A stretch of 64,000 bases of DNA, taken from the NCBI GenBank assembly GCA_916613615.1, contig OU744731.1, positions 15,816,726-15,880,725 of the forward strand. Direction: 5' to 3'. Made by a program: the position numbers and the translations under genes. Shown one piece after another: positions 45,351 through 58,404 of this stretch (position 1 is the stretch's first letter; each line of letters begins with the position of its first letter). The stretch comes from Steromphala cineraria (taxonomy: Eukaryota; Mollusca; Gastropoda; Trochida; Trochidae). The notes under the pieces were generated by a model. The model had not been told where the DNA came from. It ran no database searches and saw only the letters and a list, made by a program, of their open reading frames with translations.

Positions 45351-47266
45351 AGGTGCCGGAACTACTTTCAGCTATTTGAACAAATTTTGACAACTTTGAA
45401 GTTTTAAATTAATTCCAATTATATTTTTCAATAAAAATTATATAATAAATAGAATACATAATGTAGATTTCCAAATACCAGGTTTATTGCATCTCGTGAC
45501 ATGGGTAAAGTTGATATTTCACTCGTGGCTTCCTCTATATATTACCATATTAACGAAAGATAATGGCCATTATAGTGAACACAATGAAAAGCAGTGCATA
45601 TTGTCTTTAAGCTTACAAACATTTTTAAGCATGTTCCCAAAATATTCAAGAAAATGGTCGAACTTAATGGAACGTACACATGTATTTAAGAGTGTCCTAT
45701 TATTCATGCAGTTACCTTTTCATACATAAAAATGAAATTGGGAGTACAAATTGCAGTTTTGCAATGATAGAATGAGTTTATATTAGTTTTGTGGGGTTTT
45801 TTTTCTTTTCACGTTTGAAACTTATTTTGATTTATAAAAAAATACGGACAAATACGAATCTAGTTGAAATCACAAATGTCACTGAAACAGATGGTAATTA
45901 TAAACCATCAAAGAAAACAAAATGAAATGCACCAATAAGTACAAAATGCAATTTCATCCACAAAATATATATAAATGTAAGCGAACATTTGTCCCTTGAA
46001 GCAGACAAATTCGAATAGAGTAGAGATTACAAATTTAATGTCACTGAATACAATAAAAACATATAAATATAAATTTTCCAATAAAACAATTTTGAATGCA
46101 TGAATTCGCACACAGTGCAATCTCATTCACGTTAAGTGCTATATGCAAGTGAACATCTGCCTCGAAGCAAGCAAAATGTCACTGAGATTAATATACAAAT
46201 CAGTATATGCATCTGGCCTCCGGATCTGCCGTAAGATGTTCTCGAGGCGAGAAGGGCATTATTGATCAGTAAAGCTGTGATCCCTGCTCCACCTCCGGTG
46301 TTATATGATGAAATATTCACCTCCAGTATCACGCTAGGCTCAATTATCTTGTTAGACTGCTCACAGAGGTGCAATCTCTACCTCTCGTACAGCTTCTTAA
46401 CAATTAGAGGGCTTCGTGAACTTCCTGAAGCAATATCAGCTGACATATTATGAGGTTTTGCAAGTCCAAGTTCGTATAAATATGATGAAACATTATATAA
46501 ATCTGAAGGTCATGTTCGTGATAGGTATCTATTATTTATAAGTGTCAAGTAATCAACTTTTATGGTTATTTTCGTACCATGTCATTCGAACAATTTTTTC
46601 TAATTGACTTTGAGGTCGTTTTCACACTGCCACCTCAGCAGTTAGGTTAACATTTCATTAAGCTTCCTGATTTGTATATTACCTTGGGATTTTCTGCAAC
46701 AATTCCTTGCACGTTAAAGACTCTAAGAAATCCTTCTGCTGTCCGACACCGATAATGGATGAAATATTGCCTAAGCGGCGCAAAACAATTCTGCTCTTTA
46801 TTTTCTTTATTTTCTTCGATGCTTAATTTGTGAGATACGATAACATCTTTGATATATCATTTTATAATATTTCGAAAAGTTAATTATAGTACTAGTAAAT
46901 GAATTTTAATCAACTTTAACAGATCATGATTTGGTGATTAACTGGTTACAAACGAAAGATTTAGATGGCAAAATAAAGAAATGCTTGAGTTAGGGACACG
47001 ATCTTCAAAAAAGCTTTTGTAGTGAGAGAAAAGAACTCGAAACTGAGGCTCAAACAAGTAAGAAAGTATATTTCCAACAGTGTTGTTAACCTTCCTTTCT
47101 GATAATCCTCACAAGATATGCCAACCATTTACTCTACAGTATGTCACAAGCAGCAAACTTTCCATGAAAACCAAACTCATTCTTCAAAAAGCTTACACTT
47201 ACAGGAACATGCTGTTTGAGCAATAAAATAGGGTCCGGTTAGCATTTATTTTATGCATGAAAATGT
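45351..47266 (+). other. Non-coding stretch with small internal duplications
   Basis: GCGAACATTTGTCCCTTGAA at about 45980 and GTGAACATCTGCCTCGAAGC at about 46149 are related, as are the following GTCACTGA phrases, giving an old duplication of roughly 170 bp. The second copy of the AAGCGGCG-type short repeat is at 46735-46800. Overlapping frames at 46132-46453 on both strands are unrecognised. Confidence 0.45.
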
Positions 47267-47745
47267 TGTTTCCGTATAGTTCATCCAGACCAAACAGGAC
47301 GACCGTAACAAAATGGTGACACAATGTATAAAACGTCGCAAACTGTTATAGCATAAACTTTATACATGATATGATGTTTCCGTATAGTTCATTATGATGC
47401 ACAAGGCCAAACAATGATCAACAAAATGGTGACACAATGTATAAAGTTGTCGCAAACGATTATATATATAAGAGCATGAACTTGATACATGAAATGATGT
47501 TTCCGTATAGTTCATTATGATGATCAAGGCCAAACAATGATCAACAAAATGGTGACACAATGTATAAAGTTGTGGCAAACTGTTATAAGAGCATGTACGT
47601 GAAAGTGATGTTTCCGTATAGTTCATTTTGATGTCAAAGGCCAAACAAGACATGATAAACCAAAAGGTGACACAATGCAAAGTTGTCGCAAACGGTTATA
47701 AGAGCATGTACTTTATACACTAAAGTAAGGTTTCCTATAAGTACT
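47267..47745 (+). repeat. Tandem repeat of 108-123-bp units (four plus a partial)
   Basis: TGTTTCCGTATAGTTCAT recurs at 47267, 47375, 47498 and 47609, with a decayed partial near 47730. Each unit continues with AGGCCAAACAA, AAATGGTGACACAATGTATA and GTCGCAAAC. The 106-codon minus frame at 47360-47680 reads the repeat as MNYTETS units; the 123-bp spacing is a multiple of three, as are 108 and 111, so the frame survives the repeats. I still regard it as non-coding because no flanking exon signals are visible. Confidence 0.85.
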
Positions 47746-50207
47746 GTTCAGCAGCTGTAGAAGTGAATTGCCAACCCACATACAGTGATTGGGAAAGGCA
47801 GGGGCCATGGGCCATTGTGCACATTGGATCAAAAAATGTCTCATTCAAATTTTGATGTTAACAGTTGATATAATTGGCAATGGCCCATTTGAAATTCAGA
47901 AAACTACCAAAAACCATTAAAATGGCCCACTGTCTAAGATGTCTTTCCCAATCCCTGCACATAGGGCCTGGATGATCGGAGAATTGAGTTGTTTTCCTAT
48001 CGCTCAGACAAGTTACAACGCTCGGAGACTTGAATGTGGTGTTACCTAGGCAAGATATTTTATTCAGCAGTGAATTTATCAGCCAGTTGGAAATCGTGTT
48101 GATTTTGAAGCATCTTAACATATTAGCATCTTAACATCTTGTATCTCACATTTGACCAGTTAGCATAATAATGTGAGATTTGGCTTGAGCATACATTCGT
48201 GTGTAAATAAAGTACGATTCAATATTCATACGTTTATGTAAGCTTGGTTTACTGGTCGCAGAATTGCTGTGACCACTAAGATTGAAAATAAATTGACATC
48301 ATGAGATCTGCATTCCATGGCTGTTTAATGCTAAAAGCATCAAATAATTCATTGTGATAAAGGAAGGCACATAGTTTCGGGTATTCAATTTTAATGTCAG
48401 TGTTCGTATAGTGTTAAACAGAACGTAGTTAAACCACTACAACTAATCATCGTTACAAATATCATCATTACTTTTCCTACGAATATTTGTGGAACGCGAT
48501 CATACTCAGCTAACCTTTTATTTATCTAATAAAGATAACCTGAGAGACTTGCGGTAAAGAAAGTGTGCGTGAAGTGATACGATTTTCAAAACGGTAAAGC
48601 CTCCTTATTAAAGCCGATTCACATTTTTATCCATATTCGAAGTCCCATCGTTTAAATGAAATTACGTTCCTACTAGAGTAAACAAATTTGTGAATTAGAC
48701 TGGCACCAATAAACAACTTGTGTTAATAAATGAGAAAATATGAGAACTTAAACGAAAATAGGTATTCATTCATACTCCTCAAATAGCCATGCGGAAGATA
48801 TTCACTACATGTCTAGTTATAAGGTATAAGGTTGACAAACTTGAAACCTAATCATTTACACTTGACAAAGTCAAATTGAAAATCAAATCAAGCAATAACA
48901 TGTAACCATATGATGCTGAACATCAAAGACGTATACTTATTATAGGCGATCGTCTCATGCTAAATTAGTTAGCGCAGAGTGCGTAGTAACAGACTTTCGA
49001 AGTACCGTATTTCGTACAAGTTCTCACAGAAGGTTACAATAACACGTCGGTCTCATATCAATGTTTATTTGATAAGTATTCTAATATTCTAATATTATGA
49101 CCAAATAATTCAAGCGTTGTAACTTTATCCGCACTGGGATATTCGTAATTCCTTAGATAATCCATAATGCATTAAAGAGGATGAACTGTCTCGCAAGAAA
49201 GCTCACTTGATGTCGGCGCGAGTCTAAAGTGACATTGGGTAGAAGTTGGGCAGTGCCATAGAGGTATATAAAATAATATGAACATAAAAGTTAAAAGGAC
49301 AACGTTTTTGGACTGGTACGTGTCAATTCAAACGTAATTTTGAAAAAAATCTTTGGCATACATAAGAAAGGTTAAATGGTAATGTTACTCTTCAAATGAC
49401 GTGTAAATATGTAGACGAGGCTTGTAATACGTGTTTTGATCATGCTTTATGCAGTTATATACTTTTCAAATGAAAACGCTATAGTGATTAGATTTTGCGT
49501 TTTTTCTCGTTTTTTTTTTAAATAATAGGTAAGTGGGATTGTTTAACTTAATGACATATCCGCATCAAAAAACTAAAACATATTTCGATAAGCACTCTAT
49601 GTCACCATAAAAATAAACCACATTGGGATTGGATCCATTCATCCAATGATTCCCCCGCCCGTGCTGCATTAATGGAGATAAAATGTTTCTGAGAGTAGGC
49701 TAAAGTCATTAAGACACCGTGTGCTCAAGGGAATAGTGCGAACACCGAGGACGAGGGGAAATCAGAAATGGAAACGAAATTTCACGTCATACTCAAATAT
49801 GAAACTATCGGGGCTACTCAAATTATTTCCTTAGCAAGGAAGTGTGAAGAAAAATTGAGCATTCATATACGTGTAAGAGAAGAGAAGGTTCGTATGAACA
49901 ATTGTTATCCTGTCACTGCATGTTCTAATGATCTTGATCAAACCTTTATGAACTGGTTGCAGTGGATGCAATCAAAAATGCCAATTGGCTATTGAGGCAA
50001 GCATATTTTAAAGTCTACAGGCCCTTGATAAACCTGGAGGCTCATTATAGTGAAACATGGTTCAAACAAGAGAAAAAAACCTTAACAATCACGGCTTCGA
50101 TGTCAATGGCTGTTATTTGCACAAAACAAATGTTACCTACAGTTTTGTATAAGTTGTTATCATAATATGTTTGGACAATGAGTTTCTATTACCATCCCTT
50201 AAGATGT
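47746..50207. other. Non-coding stretch
   Basis: No exon or element supported. The frames at 47858-48121 minus and 49768-49995 and 49962-50165 plus have no motif I recognise. Confidence 0.55.
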
Positions 50208-50370
50208 CCCAAATACAACCCCCAAATACCTTTCCATACTTTTCCATTACCATCCCCCTTTAATTCCCAAATACAACCCAAAATACCTTTCAATACTTTT
50301 CCATTACCACCCCCTACATTGTCCATAATACAACCCTTAATACGTTTCTTATCATCCCATGCGTTTCCAT
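50208..50370 (+). repeat. 58-bp tandem repeat, three units
   Basis: CCCAAATACAACCC recurs at 50208, 50266 and (as CCATAATACAACCC) 50323, each followed by an AATACCTTTC or AATACGTTTC and CCATTACCA phrase. The matching frames on both strands (50178-50375 plus, 50189-50455 minus) are products of the repeat. Confidence 0.8.
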
Positions 50371-50541
50371 GTTGAAAGTCTGATTGTTGAGGGCGTTCAG
50401 CGACAATATCAATGAATAATGGACGATGCACAATTGAAAGAACATGTCTCTCCATACTGCTGCCATTCGAGATATCCCATGTATCCTAGATTCTTTACAC
50501 TTCCTGAGATCAAGTATTTGGAAACAGACATAGGTGTCATT

Positions 50542-50690
50542 GGGCTACAAATTTACGTGCATCTGATTTTCCATAAAAAGAAACGACTTTGGGCTACAAA
50601 TTTACGTGTATCTGATTTTCCTTAAAAGAAACGACTTTGGGCTACAAATTTACGCGTATCTGATTTTCCATAAAAAGAAATGAAATTGGC
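50542..50690 (+). repeat. 48-49-bp tandem repeat, three units
   Basis: GGGCTACAAATTTACG recurs at 50542, 50591 and 50639, each followed by TATCTGATTTTCC (or CATCTGATTTTCC) and AAAAGAAA. The units are nearly identical, so the array is young. Confidence 0.9.
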
Positions 50691-51780
50691 AGAGTCTACG
50701 TTTATTAACATTACATTATGTGGCTCATTGTTTATAATAGTTGTTTGTTTACATACTTTAACTTGTATAAAGTTGATACCCTTACAAACATCATCAACAG
50801 TGTTGTTCCTTTGTATTACAATACATGTATTTTTAAAACTGTTCCTATTCTACATCCTTTTTCAACTGTTCCTTGTATTCCCTTGAACAACAGATATCGT
50901 TTTCGAACCTCCACTGTTATGGTTCCCTTTCATTAAAGCTTTTAGCAACTGTATCCTAATGCATCCTTCCAATGCTTACGTTCATCCTATTTCTTTTATA
51001 CATCTAAAAACTTTCGATCATATTCCTTGTTTACTTCCATTTTAACTAGAAGGTTCATCTTATGAATTTGTTTTCATTCTTATGAATTTACGTGCATTTC
51101 ATACTGCAAACTCAGACAACTGTTGGTTTTATTACTTGTTGTTCCTTCTTTCATTTTCATTTTAGTAATCATTTCAATGAACCTGTTTCCTTATTCATCA
51201 TTTAAAGTACATCGTCACGTTATTTCGTCACTTAAAACAGAAACTGTTGGGTCATATTCCTTGCTTTTGTTATGTTCATCATTACTGTATGGTTTAGATT
51301 TCCTTAAGACGATTGTAAAAAAAAATGCATCATTTTGCTGTTTCGTGCATTTTACTATTTCATAAACAAGGACCATGGGGTTGTTTTGTTTATAAGTGAT
51401 TCCTTTCCTTTTCATTAGATGGTTCATTGTTTCATAAACTGTTGTTACACAATTAAAAAATTTCCACACATCAACACACCATTTATCTAAAGGCAGATAC
51501 AGTTTGGTTATATTGCCTTCCGAAACTTGTTATTGTTTTCTCACGAAGGTTCATTTCTCTGTTGTTGTGTCTTCATGTATACATACCAAACACTTTTCAT
51601 CCCTTTACAAACATGATATTCGATCCTATTTTTTGTCGTTCATATTCAATTTCAAATACTTTTTTTCGGAAACTGTTTCGTTATACTTTATTTTACTGTT
51701 TATGTTCATCTTATTCTTTCACAAAAAGACAACATAAGAACTTATTGTTTCAGCGGTCATTCTAATATATACTTCAGTTA
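50691..51780 (+). repeat. T-rich, strand-biased low-complexity stretch
   Basis: The plus strand is poor in purines, with recurring GTTCCTT, GTTCATT and AAACTGTT phrases spaced irregularly. This composition makes several overlapping frames of 67-84 codons on both strands that encode phenylalanine- and leucine-rich peptides with no other feature. I read it as a degenerate satellite-like or low-complexity region. Confidence 0.5.
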
Positions 51781-53119
51781 CTCTAAATCTGTCATAAATT
51801 CTGATTTTATGTGAAGTACATGACTTCCTTTTGTCATCGGCCTGTTAGTGTTAACGTCCGCTTTCACACTTATTAATCATCGTGTTAACAAACATAATTC
51901 ATTTCCGTAGCTGGAGTATGTACATGTACAAGATACTTGCAATATCACGACCTTCAATATATCTTTGCAAAAATATGAATTATTTTGTAAATGAATAATT
52001 CACAAATACGCGACGAGACCATGAAGCGTTAGTTCTACAATGTCCTTGTTTGAGAACTACTTGACATTTCAAAACTAGGCTGGGAATATTTCAATAAAAT
52101 ATTCATGTGAAAAGATACACTAGAGATCTTCGAGCGCTTTAAATGTGTTTTGTAAGCGTTTCGTTGTGAACATATTTGTAATGTAGACGTATATGCATGC
52201 GTACATCTTTACATGTAAAACGGTGGATAGATGAATATTCTCAGTTTTAAGTCTTTACAATCGTTTTAACAATTCAAAATGTTAGTGTGTCACATTAGGA
52301 CATTAGGTGCGTTTGAATTTATCGTTTTCAAATTCATTTAGCACAAAATCAGCACACGTCTAGAAGGTTAAGGTGGATAAGGTGTCAGCAAGAAATTCTT
52401 TAACGATAATTATTTCAATGGCACAGTACTTCCTTGTCTCTGGGGTATTTGATTGGCTCTCCAGGAATGGTCTGTGGTATTACAAGAGGAAGACTACAAA
52501 AAGAGGAATTCTTCTTAATTACGCCTGAAGGTATTGAGATAAATTTATTATCGTTTTGTAATCATGATAAGTAATCTTGTTTTGAGCCCAAATACTCCAC
52601 TTACGCAAATGTGGTTGCCCGTGGCGTAGCAAAAGAATACTAATTAAAACTCAAACTGATAATTTATCGTGATTTCATCTTTCTTTTTTAATTTTGTTCA
52701 TTTAAATGTATCATTTTTATTTTGGCCATATTCTATTACGTTTTTCTTGGCATAATGATGAAGAACGTCTGTTCATTTTATATTCAGTTCACTAATCATT
52801 TATCATTATTAATTATTCACATTATAAAAAAACTGATGCTAAAAGACATTATAGCTTATTGTATTTAGAAATTAAATGTTGAAATGAACTCAATGTTAAA
52901 TCGACAATCCAATTATGTCATAAAACGCTAGAGAAATAGTTTCATTTGCAAATAGGAAATCAAGATATCTGGACGCCCACCACAAATCTCGAACCAACAA
53001 ATAACCTCTGCACGAAATGTTGTCGTGGGACAAATTGCAAAGGATGACAGCACTGAAAGGGAAAATGAGAAAGCTGTCAATTGATTTAGTTGTCAGTGAC
53101 ATTGATGAAGCAAAATTAC
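51781..53119. other. AT-rich gap, nothing recognised
   Basis: No gene, RNA or element supported up to the candidate exon at 53120. Confidence 0.55.
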
Positions 53120-53171
53120 CTTCGCCATTCGCGTCGAAAGAATCCTTCCGCGCGGAATGTCCGGCGCCCAT
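53120..53171 (-). CDS. Candidate first coding exon, N-myristoylation-like start
   Basis: On the minus strand an ATG at 53171 has A at -3 and G at +4. It opens MGAGHSARKDSFDANGE and reaches a donor-like AAG|GTAATT at 53120. MGxxxS is the N-myristoylation signature (Gly2, Ser6), so a membrane-anchored product would be expected if the exon is real. The local DNA is richer in CpG than its surroundings. I found no convincing next exon at lower coordinates. A plus-strand frame of 90 codons (53017-53289) covers the same DNA and is an alternative reading. No family is assigned. Confidence 0.28.
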
Positions 53172-53289
53172 TGTACAGCCAATCTTGCTGATATTTCAAG
53201 AGACCACCATGGAAGTGGTCGAAATTGACAGAGATGTCGACACAGTATTACCACATCGAAAACACAGAGAGTTGTTATTTCCCCAATAG

Positions 53290-55325
53290 TGTTGTCATTC
53301 CAATCACGTCTTTCGCCTGGACGAATTTACATCCTATATGCCACTCTCGGTGCTTAACCAAGCTTTCCTTCCGTCTTAACGCGCTCTCCAGGAATTGATC
53401 CTTTCCCTTATTCACCAACTGCGGTAACATGTGCTATTCCTCGAATGCTGACATGTGGAGAATTTTTATAAACGTTTAGAAATGAAGTTTGAAACGCTGT
53501 CAGCGAAAATACATCCAATTTCTTGACAGTTGTTTCCGCTGTGTTTTGCTTCCTCGTGTACCGTGCCGAGTTAAGTTGAATATAAACATCACGTGACCTT
53601 ATAAATATTCATATTCACCGTCAGGTCAAGTGATCACATGATCGGTCACATGATTTTAGCTTCTATGTACTATTTGCCTTGCGATGTATTAGAGTACCTC
53701 AGCATGAATATATTCTTTCCGGAGATTCGTTTAAGGATTGGTTAAGTTACCAAATGCTATTTTTTATTACAATCCCTACTTTATAGGAAATATTTTCATT
53801 TCATTTACCCTCACTTGATACAATGTGCTTTTATTAGAAATCCATCGATTTAACTTATTCAAAAATGATCAAGGAGAGTCAAATGTTTTCTCTATATGTA
53901 TTAAAAAAATGGGCTCTTGCTTAAGGAGTTAAATAACATCCTCTAAAGTTTTGGAGATGTCAAAATGCGATGATTTTTTGGCATTTTATGAGAGAAGAAG
54001 AAGGAAGAAGAAGAAGAAGAAGAAAAAAATATTTATGTTACAAGGAAAGCGATACCATTCGTTCAAAAGACTGGCTTTTCACGATTGATAAACATAAAAC
54101 ATGTATAATACAGGTACTTGATACATGACAGTTTTGTTTTATAAAGATTTAAAATGTAATTAAAGTTTGGAGATAGGTCACATACGATAGTATGGAAGTT
54201 CGTCGTGCAATAAGCAGTCTATATGTGTCCAAGAGACCCTAATATATCCTGATATCTTGACGGCCAAATTCCTCACATCCCTGACAACTGGTTATTGTGA
54301 CTATGAGAGCTTCTCTTTCTGTCAAAGAAATTAGAGAAAACTATATCGTGCATTCATTCGGGTACTGCAAGTATCGATCTAGTTAAAGTTATTTCATATT
54401 GCGATACAAGGCATTTACTTCGATGGATATCAGAACTTTCCTGAAGTTCGCTTATTTAGTGTAGCAGGATGACCACAGTTATACGAATCTCATAAATAAG
54501 ATTAAAAAGGGATGTCACTTATGAAGAGCAATACATGTGTTTTAAAGCGACAATCACCAACCGACCTCTTTTTTTTATTGAAACGTTGATTGGCATGCTA
54601 GACAGTGTTGAAGTGATATCAAGTCCAAATATAAACTTGTACTTGTTTATTGGAAAGAGGCTATTATTCACATGTGGTATTGGTTATGGTGGCTTTTGAA
54701 AGTCTTCTAGAAAGTATTCTCCATGACCTTTAATGTTTATAGGTTTGAGTAATTACTTCGCAAAAGATGACTAATTAAAAGGACGGTTTGGTTTGTCGGT
54801 GGTTAGTAACCTTTGGAAATAATTAGTGACAGTGACACAAGATCTAGCCAGCGAGTATTATTCCGTAACGTCACTACTGTCTACTAACTTAAAGGCACCG
54901 TCATATCGACATCTGGTCATCGATCGTGTTGATCTGGAAAATTAGGGTTGTGCTTTGATCAATTTGAACTGTTCATTTAAATTGAAAACTATTGGTATAA
55001 ATTGTATACGCACACATTTACAATGATTTAGGATTTATAAAACTTTACGACGACTTGTTATGCCAAAGTATATATATATGAATAGAATCACCTCTGATTC
55101 TTACGTGTGCGTTCTTCTAGATATGAATTTATGAGATGTAAATCAACGAAAATGTTTCAACAGGGTTGAGTTAACACCAAGTAAACGGAAATTACGAAAA
55201 TTTTACACCAAGTAAAAGGAAATTGAGACTGAAATATTATACAATCGATATTTGAACCGGTAGGGGCCCCGAAGTGATCAAAATAAGTATCTTTAGTTGT
55301 GTAACAAGTAGCATGTAAACTCGAG
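53290..55325. other. Intergenic stretch upstream of the LRR gene
   Basis: No gene recognised. A purine tract of (GAA/GAAG)n lies at 53993-54028. The minus frame at 55157-55405 covers the presumed LRR-gene promoter and has no motif. Confidence 0.55.
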
Positions 55326-55339
55326 GTTTCTATGGTAAC
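55326..55339 (+). promoter_or_regulatory. RFX X-box upstream of the LRRC27-like gene
   Basis: GTTTCTATGGTAAC matches the X-box consensus RYYNYYATRRNRAC at all fixed positions. It ends 112 bp before the ATG at 55451, within the distance usual for ciliary genes controlled by RFX factors. About 25 bp downstream is CACCATTTTG followed by TATGACGTGA, a CREB-like site. Regulation by RFX is inferred from motif and position. Confidence 0.6.
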
Positions 55340-55450
55340 GTTACGGCTTCGCCCACCATTTTGTATGACGTGAACTATGGCGTGCAAAGCACCGACTGAG
55401 TGCATATAACAGTAAATAGTTGATCAAGTAGGCATGCAGTAACGCATATC

Positions 55451-55723
55451 ATGACAAACTTACAAAAGAGTCAAGACTCGGACAAGTTAACTGCATCAGG
55501 CGGTGACTCGTCATCGAGTGAACTTGAATTAGGTCTTGGACTAGACATCGACTCAAGGGGCGATTCGCCGACGGTGAGAGCTTTGGCGAAAACGAAACGA
55601 CAAGAAGAGGAAGTACTTTCCATTATAAGACAAACAGAAGCTTTGGGATCAAACACATTGGATCTAAGCAACAAGGGATTAATTCAACTTCCAGAAGAAA
55701 TCTTAGAATTAAAGAATCTTGAG
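55451..55723 (+). CDS. LRRC27: LRRC27-like leucine-rich-repeat protein, coding exon 1
   Basis: The exon opens at an ATG 112 bp after an RFX X-box and encodes 91 residues. Residues 1-45 are serine- and acid-rich and probably disordered (SSSSELELGLGLDI). Residues 46-70 include RALAKTKRQEEEVL, a likely short helix. From about residue 73 the first leucine-rich repeat begins: TLDLSNKGLIQLPEEILELK. The exon ends at ...LKNLE|GTATTT, phase 0, and continues with YLYLEGN in exon 2, giving an uninterrupted LRR. The LRR series and the DFF-QL-NL-WLDLR pattern of exon 2 are what I know from LRRC27 of vertebrates, a poorly characterised protein. The 111-codon frame that reads on to 55786 is exon plus intron and should not be used. 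Other short LRR proteins remain possible. Confidence 0.78.
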
Positions 55724-56807
55724 GTATTTATTGATATACAAATTCGTCAAATATTCATCGTGTGTCAGTCTCAGTGTTTGGAATAAGAACTTCCTACATT
55801 ATTCTTTCTTGTGAACATGTGAAAAAAAATTATTTGACATTAACACCTTGTCAAATTGAATTGCTTTGTTCATACTGTAGGTATATAACATCCCTTCAAT
55901 TTTAGTCAATTTCTCATTGACATTTTCTTTTAATCAAAACTTCACTTTTTGTTTACAATGTTTATTTTTGTTTACAATGTTTGTTTTGTTTACAAATTAC
56001 AAAAGTTTGTTTTGTTTACAATGTTTCACCAAAGATTGTGTAAAGCTAGGTGATTTGGCCTACCTGTTCATATATGAATGTGCCTAATGCTTTACCCAGT
56101 CATTTGATGATAATTTTTATTCATCTTTTACAATTAATTTTAAGATCTTGCCCCTTATACCATATAATATTTGCCATTTATACAGACCAAAATACCATAT
56201 TTGATGATATGAATTCAAAGAATCTCACATATGATATCTGTCACAAAATAATGAAAATATATAATATGATACCTTTGTTTAAAATCTAAAAACAGTCATA
56301 TTTAATTATATACAATGCTCAGGATAAGCAGCGTATCTGCATGTTTTAAGCAGTAAAATCCTTGCAACAACAATTATATTTAAAACTTGACATTTTCTTT
56401 AAAAGCCAAAATTATTCCAATGGCTTGGTACACTACTTGTATTTGTACATAAAATTGTCACAATTGGGTAACTCTACATCAGTGTTATCAATGTTCATTA
56501 AACGCTACAGCAGTTTTTGTTGTTTGAAAGCAAAAAATAGTCACTAAGTCACAGTAGACAGCAGGGATCACCCTGGTTCAAAGTATGAAAGGGAGAAAAA
56601 TCTTCCTTTGGCCTTACATCATGGGATTTTCAGAGAAAGCAAGGGGATGTTTGAGAAGAAAAATAATAGTTTTGATTTTTGCAATGAGATTTTCTCTCCT
56701 CATTAGTATTGATAATGGGATATCTTGATACATCAATGGGTAAATATCTCATAATCCCTGTCCAAAGTGATCCCTGAGACAGTTTAAGAATTGTTTTAGG
56801 TGTTATA

Positions 56808-57006
56808 CAGTAGAACATGGATATTATGAGCAAACTCGGATATATGTATGTATAGCAACAATCAGATATAGCGAACACATTTTCAAGTCCCGTCCCTATA
56901 TAATATCAATAATATTATATATAATATAATATGCGTATAGCGAACACCGGATTATATAGCTAAAATTGTTTGGTCCCTTTGAGTTTGTTATATCCGAGGT
57001 CTACTG
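56808..57006 (+). mobile_element. Pogo/Tigger-type miniature element, 199 bp, TA target site
   Basis: The left end CAGTAGAACATGGATATTAT and the right end ATATCCGAGGTCTACTG form imperfect terminal inverted repeats. TA dinucleotides lie directly outside both ends (56806-56807, 57007-57008), as expected for Tc1/mariner-superfamily insertion. The CAGTAGAACxxxGATATAACxAAC pattern is known from pogo/Tigger-like elements of animals. There is an AT-rich palindromic middle near 56895-56930. No transposase. Confidence 0.75.
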
Positions 57007-58348
57007 TACAAAAAATGAAATACAAAAGAAGTTCAATAGAGTTTTTCTGAAGTTTTTCTGCTGTGACAGCATTCAAAGCTCACAAGATGACCATTTTAAT
57101 TCATTCGTTCAAAATGACTACAAGAAAATTCATTCATTGCTTTTAACATGTTCATTAGAAGCATAACATTAAAAAGATGATGTTCATATACAGATTACAG
57201 AGATGATCATTTATGGCCAAATTTAGCTTTGCACAACAGATATTAAAATATCTAGTTTCCCCTGCTAACTTTGTCATGCTAAGAAAGCCTGTTCATTGGT
57301 AATATGAGTAGGCACTGTGGAATGTGAAAATTAACCCTGTTAGAATTCAATTGCATTGAAAAAATACAATCTGAATTCCTAGTTAGTAACTAGTAAGTTT
57401 CAATCAATATGTGCAGTTTTCACTTAAATGAAGAGCATTGATGCTGTTACAGGCTTTCCCCATCAAATATTCTAATGTCTAAATACTAGATTTTAAAGAA
57501 TACTTTCTAATTACTCATTAGACAAAATATTGAAAGATGAAAATTAAAATCATAAGTTTGACGCAATGTACTATGTTGATTTGTAAACAACTATAATTAC
57601 TTAAAGTACAGTCAACAAATTATTTTTCAACTATAACTTAAACAAGATCTTCAAACTATATATATATGATTACATAATCTCAACCAATTTCTTTGCCCTG
57701 ATGGATTCATACCAGTAAATGAAAAATATATTTCAAAATCAGTTTCTTACTATACATTTATGCATTTCTAGTTTATTAAACTTTCTCAAATAAACAACGA
57801 AAATACAAACTTCCTCAATATCTTACTAAGTATTTTATTTGCAATGGTTAAAAATAATGATATGATAGTTTCTTACATTTCAGCAATTTCCACTATTCCA
57901 TATTATGTTCAAACATATGTTTCCAATAAGGATCAGTTGTGAGATTGTCTGAAGCTTCTATTATTGTACATAGAGCCCTATCTCCTGATTGTGGTTACAC
58001 AGTACACAAGACATTTGTTTACTGAAGCTCGCGTTATTAACCTTTTCACTGATCCAAACTCACAGGTCGCTAGACCAATATATCTGAAACCCTGCTGTCA
58101 AATGACGAGTATTGAAGACAAGTCCTGCTGATTGTAGCCATTGTCCCATCTGTCATTGTGGACACTCCTGACGGTTAAGTCAATACAGGGGATTGCTTAT
58201 ACCAGGGATCTGTTCTGGGATGTGTACGCAAATATAACAGGCAGAATTAGAACTGATCAGATCCCTCCTAGCTTCTTATTGTGACCAAGATTGATGCTCT
58301 CTTCTTACTCTCACAGCTGCTCTTCTTCCTAATTTAGACATCTCTGTT

Positions 58349-58404
58349 GGCAGTTCATTTTGTTTGTACTTGTGTTGGCAGTTCATTTTGTTTGTACTTT
58401 TACC
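58349..58404 (+). repeat. 28-bp direct repeat, two copies
   Basis: TTGGCAGTTCATTTTGTTTG with TACTTGTG or TACTTTTA following occurs twice in tandem inside the intron. It is probably slippage. Confidence 0.8.

Noticed and set aside
50178..50455. Overlapping plus and minus frames with proline- or glycine-rich repeats
   Set aside because: Direct product of the 58-bp tandem repeat; no exon signals.
55724..55786. Extension of the LRR exon to the stop at 55786
   Set aside because: Bases after the GAG|GTATTT donor encode no LRR residues, while the exon at 59500 continues the repeat pattern perfectly in phase.
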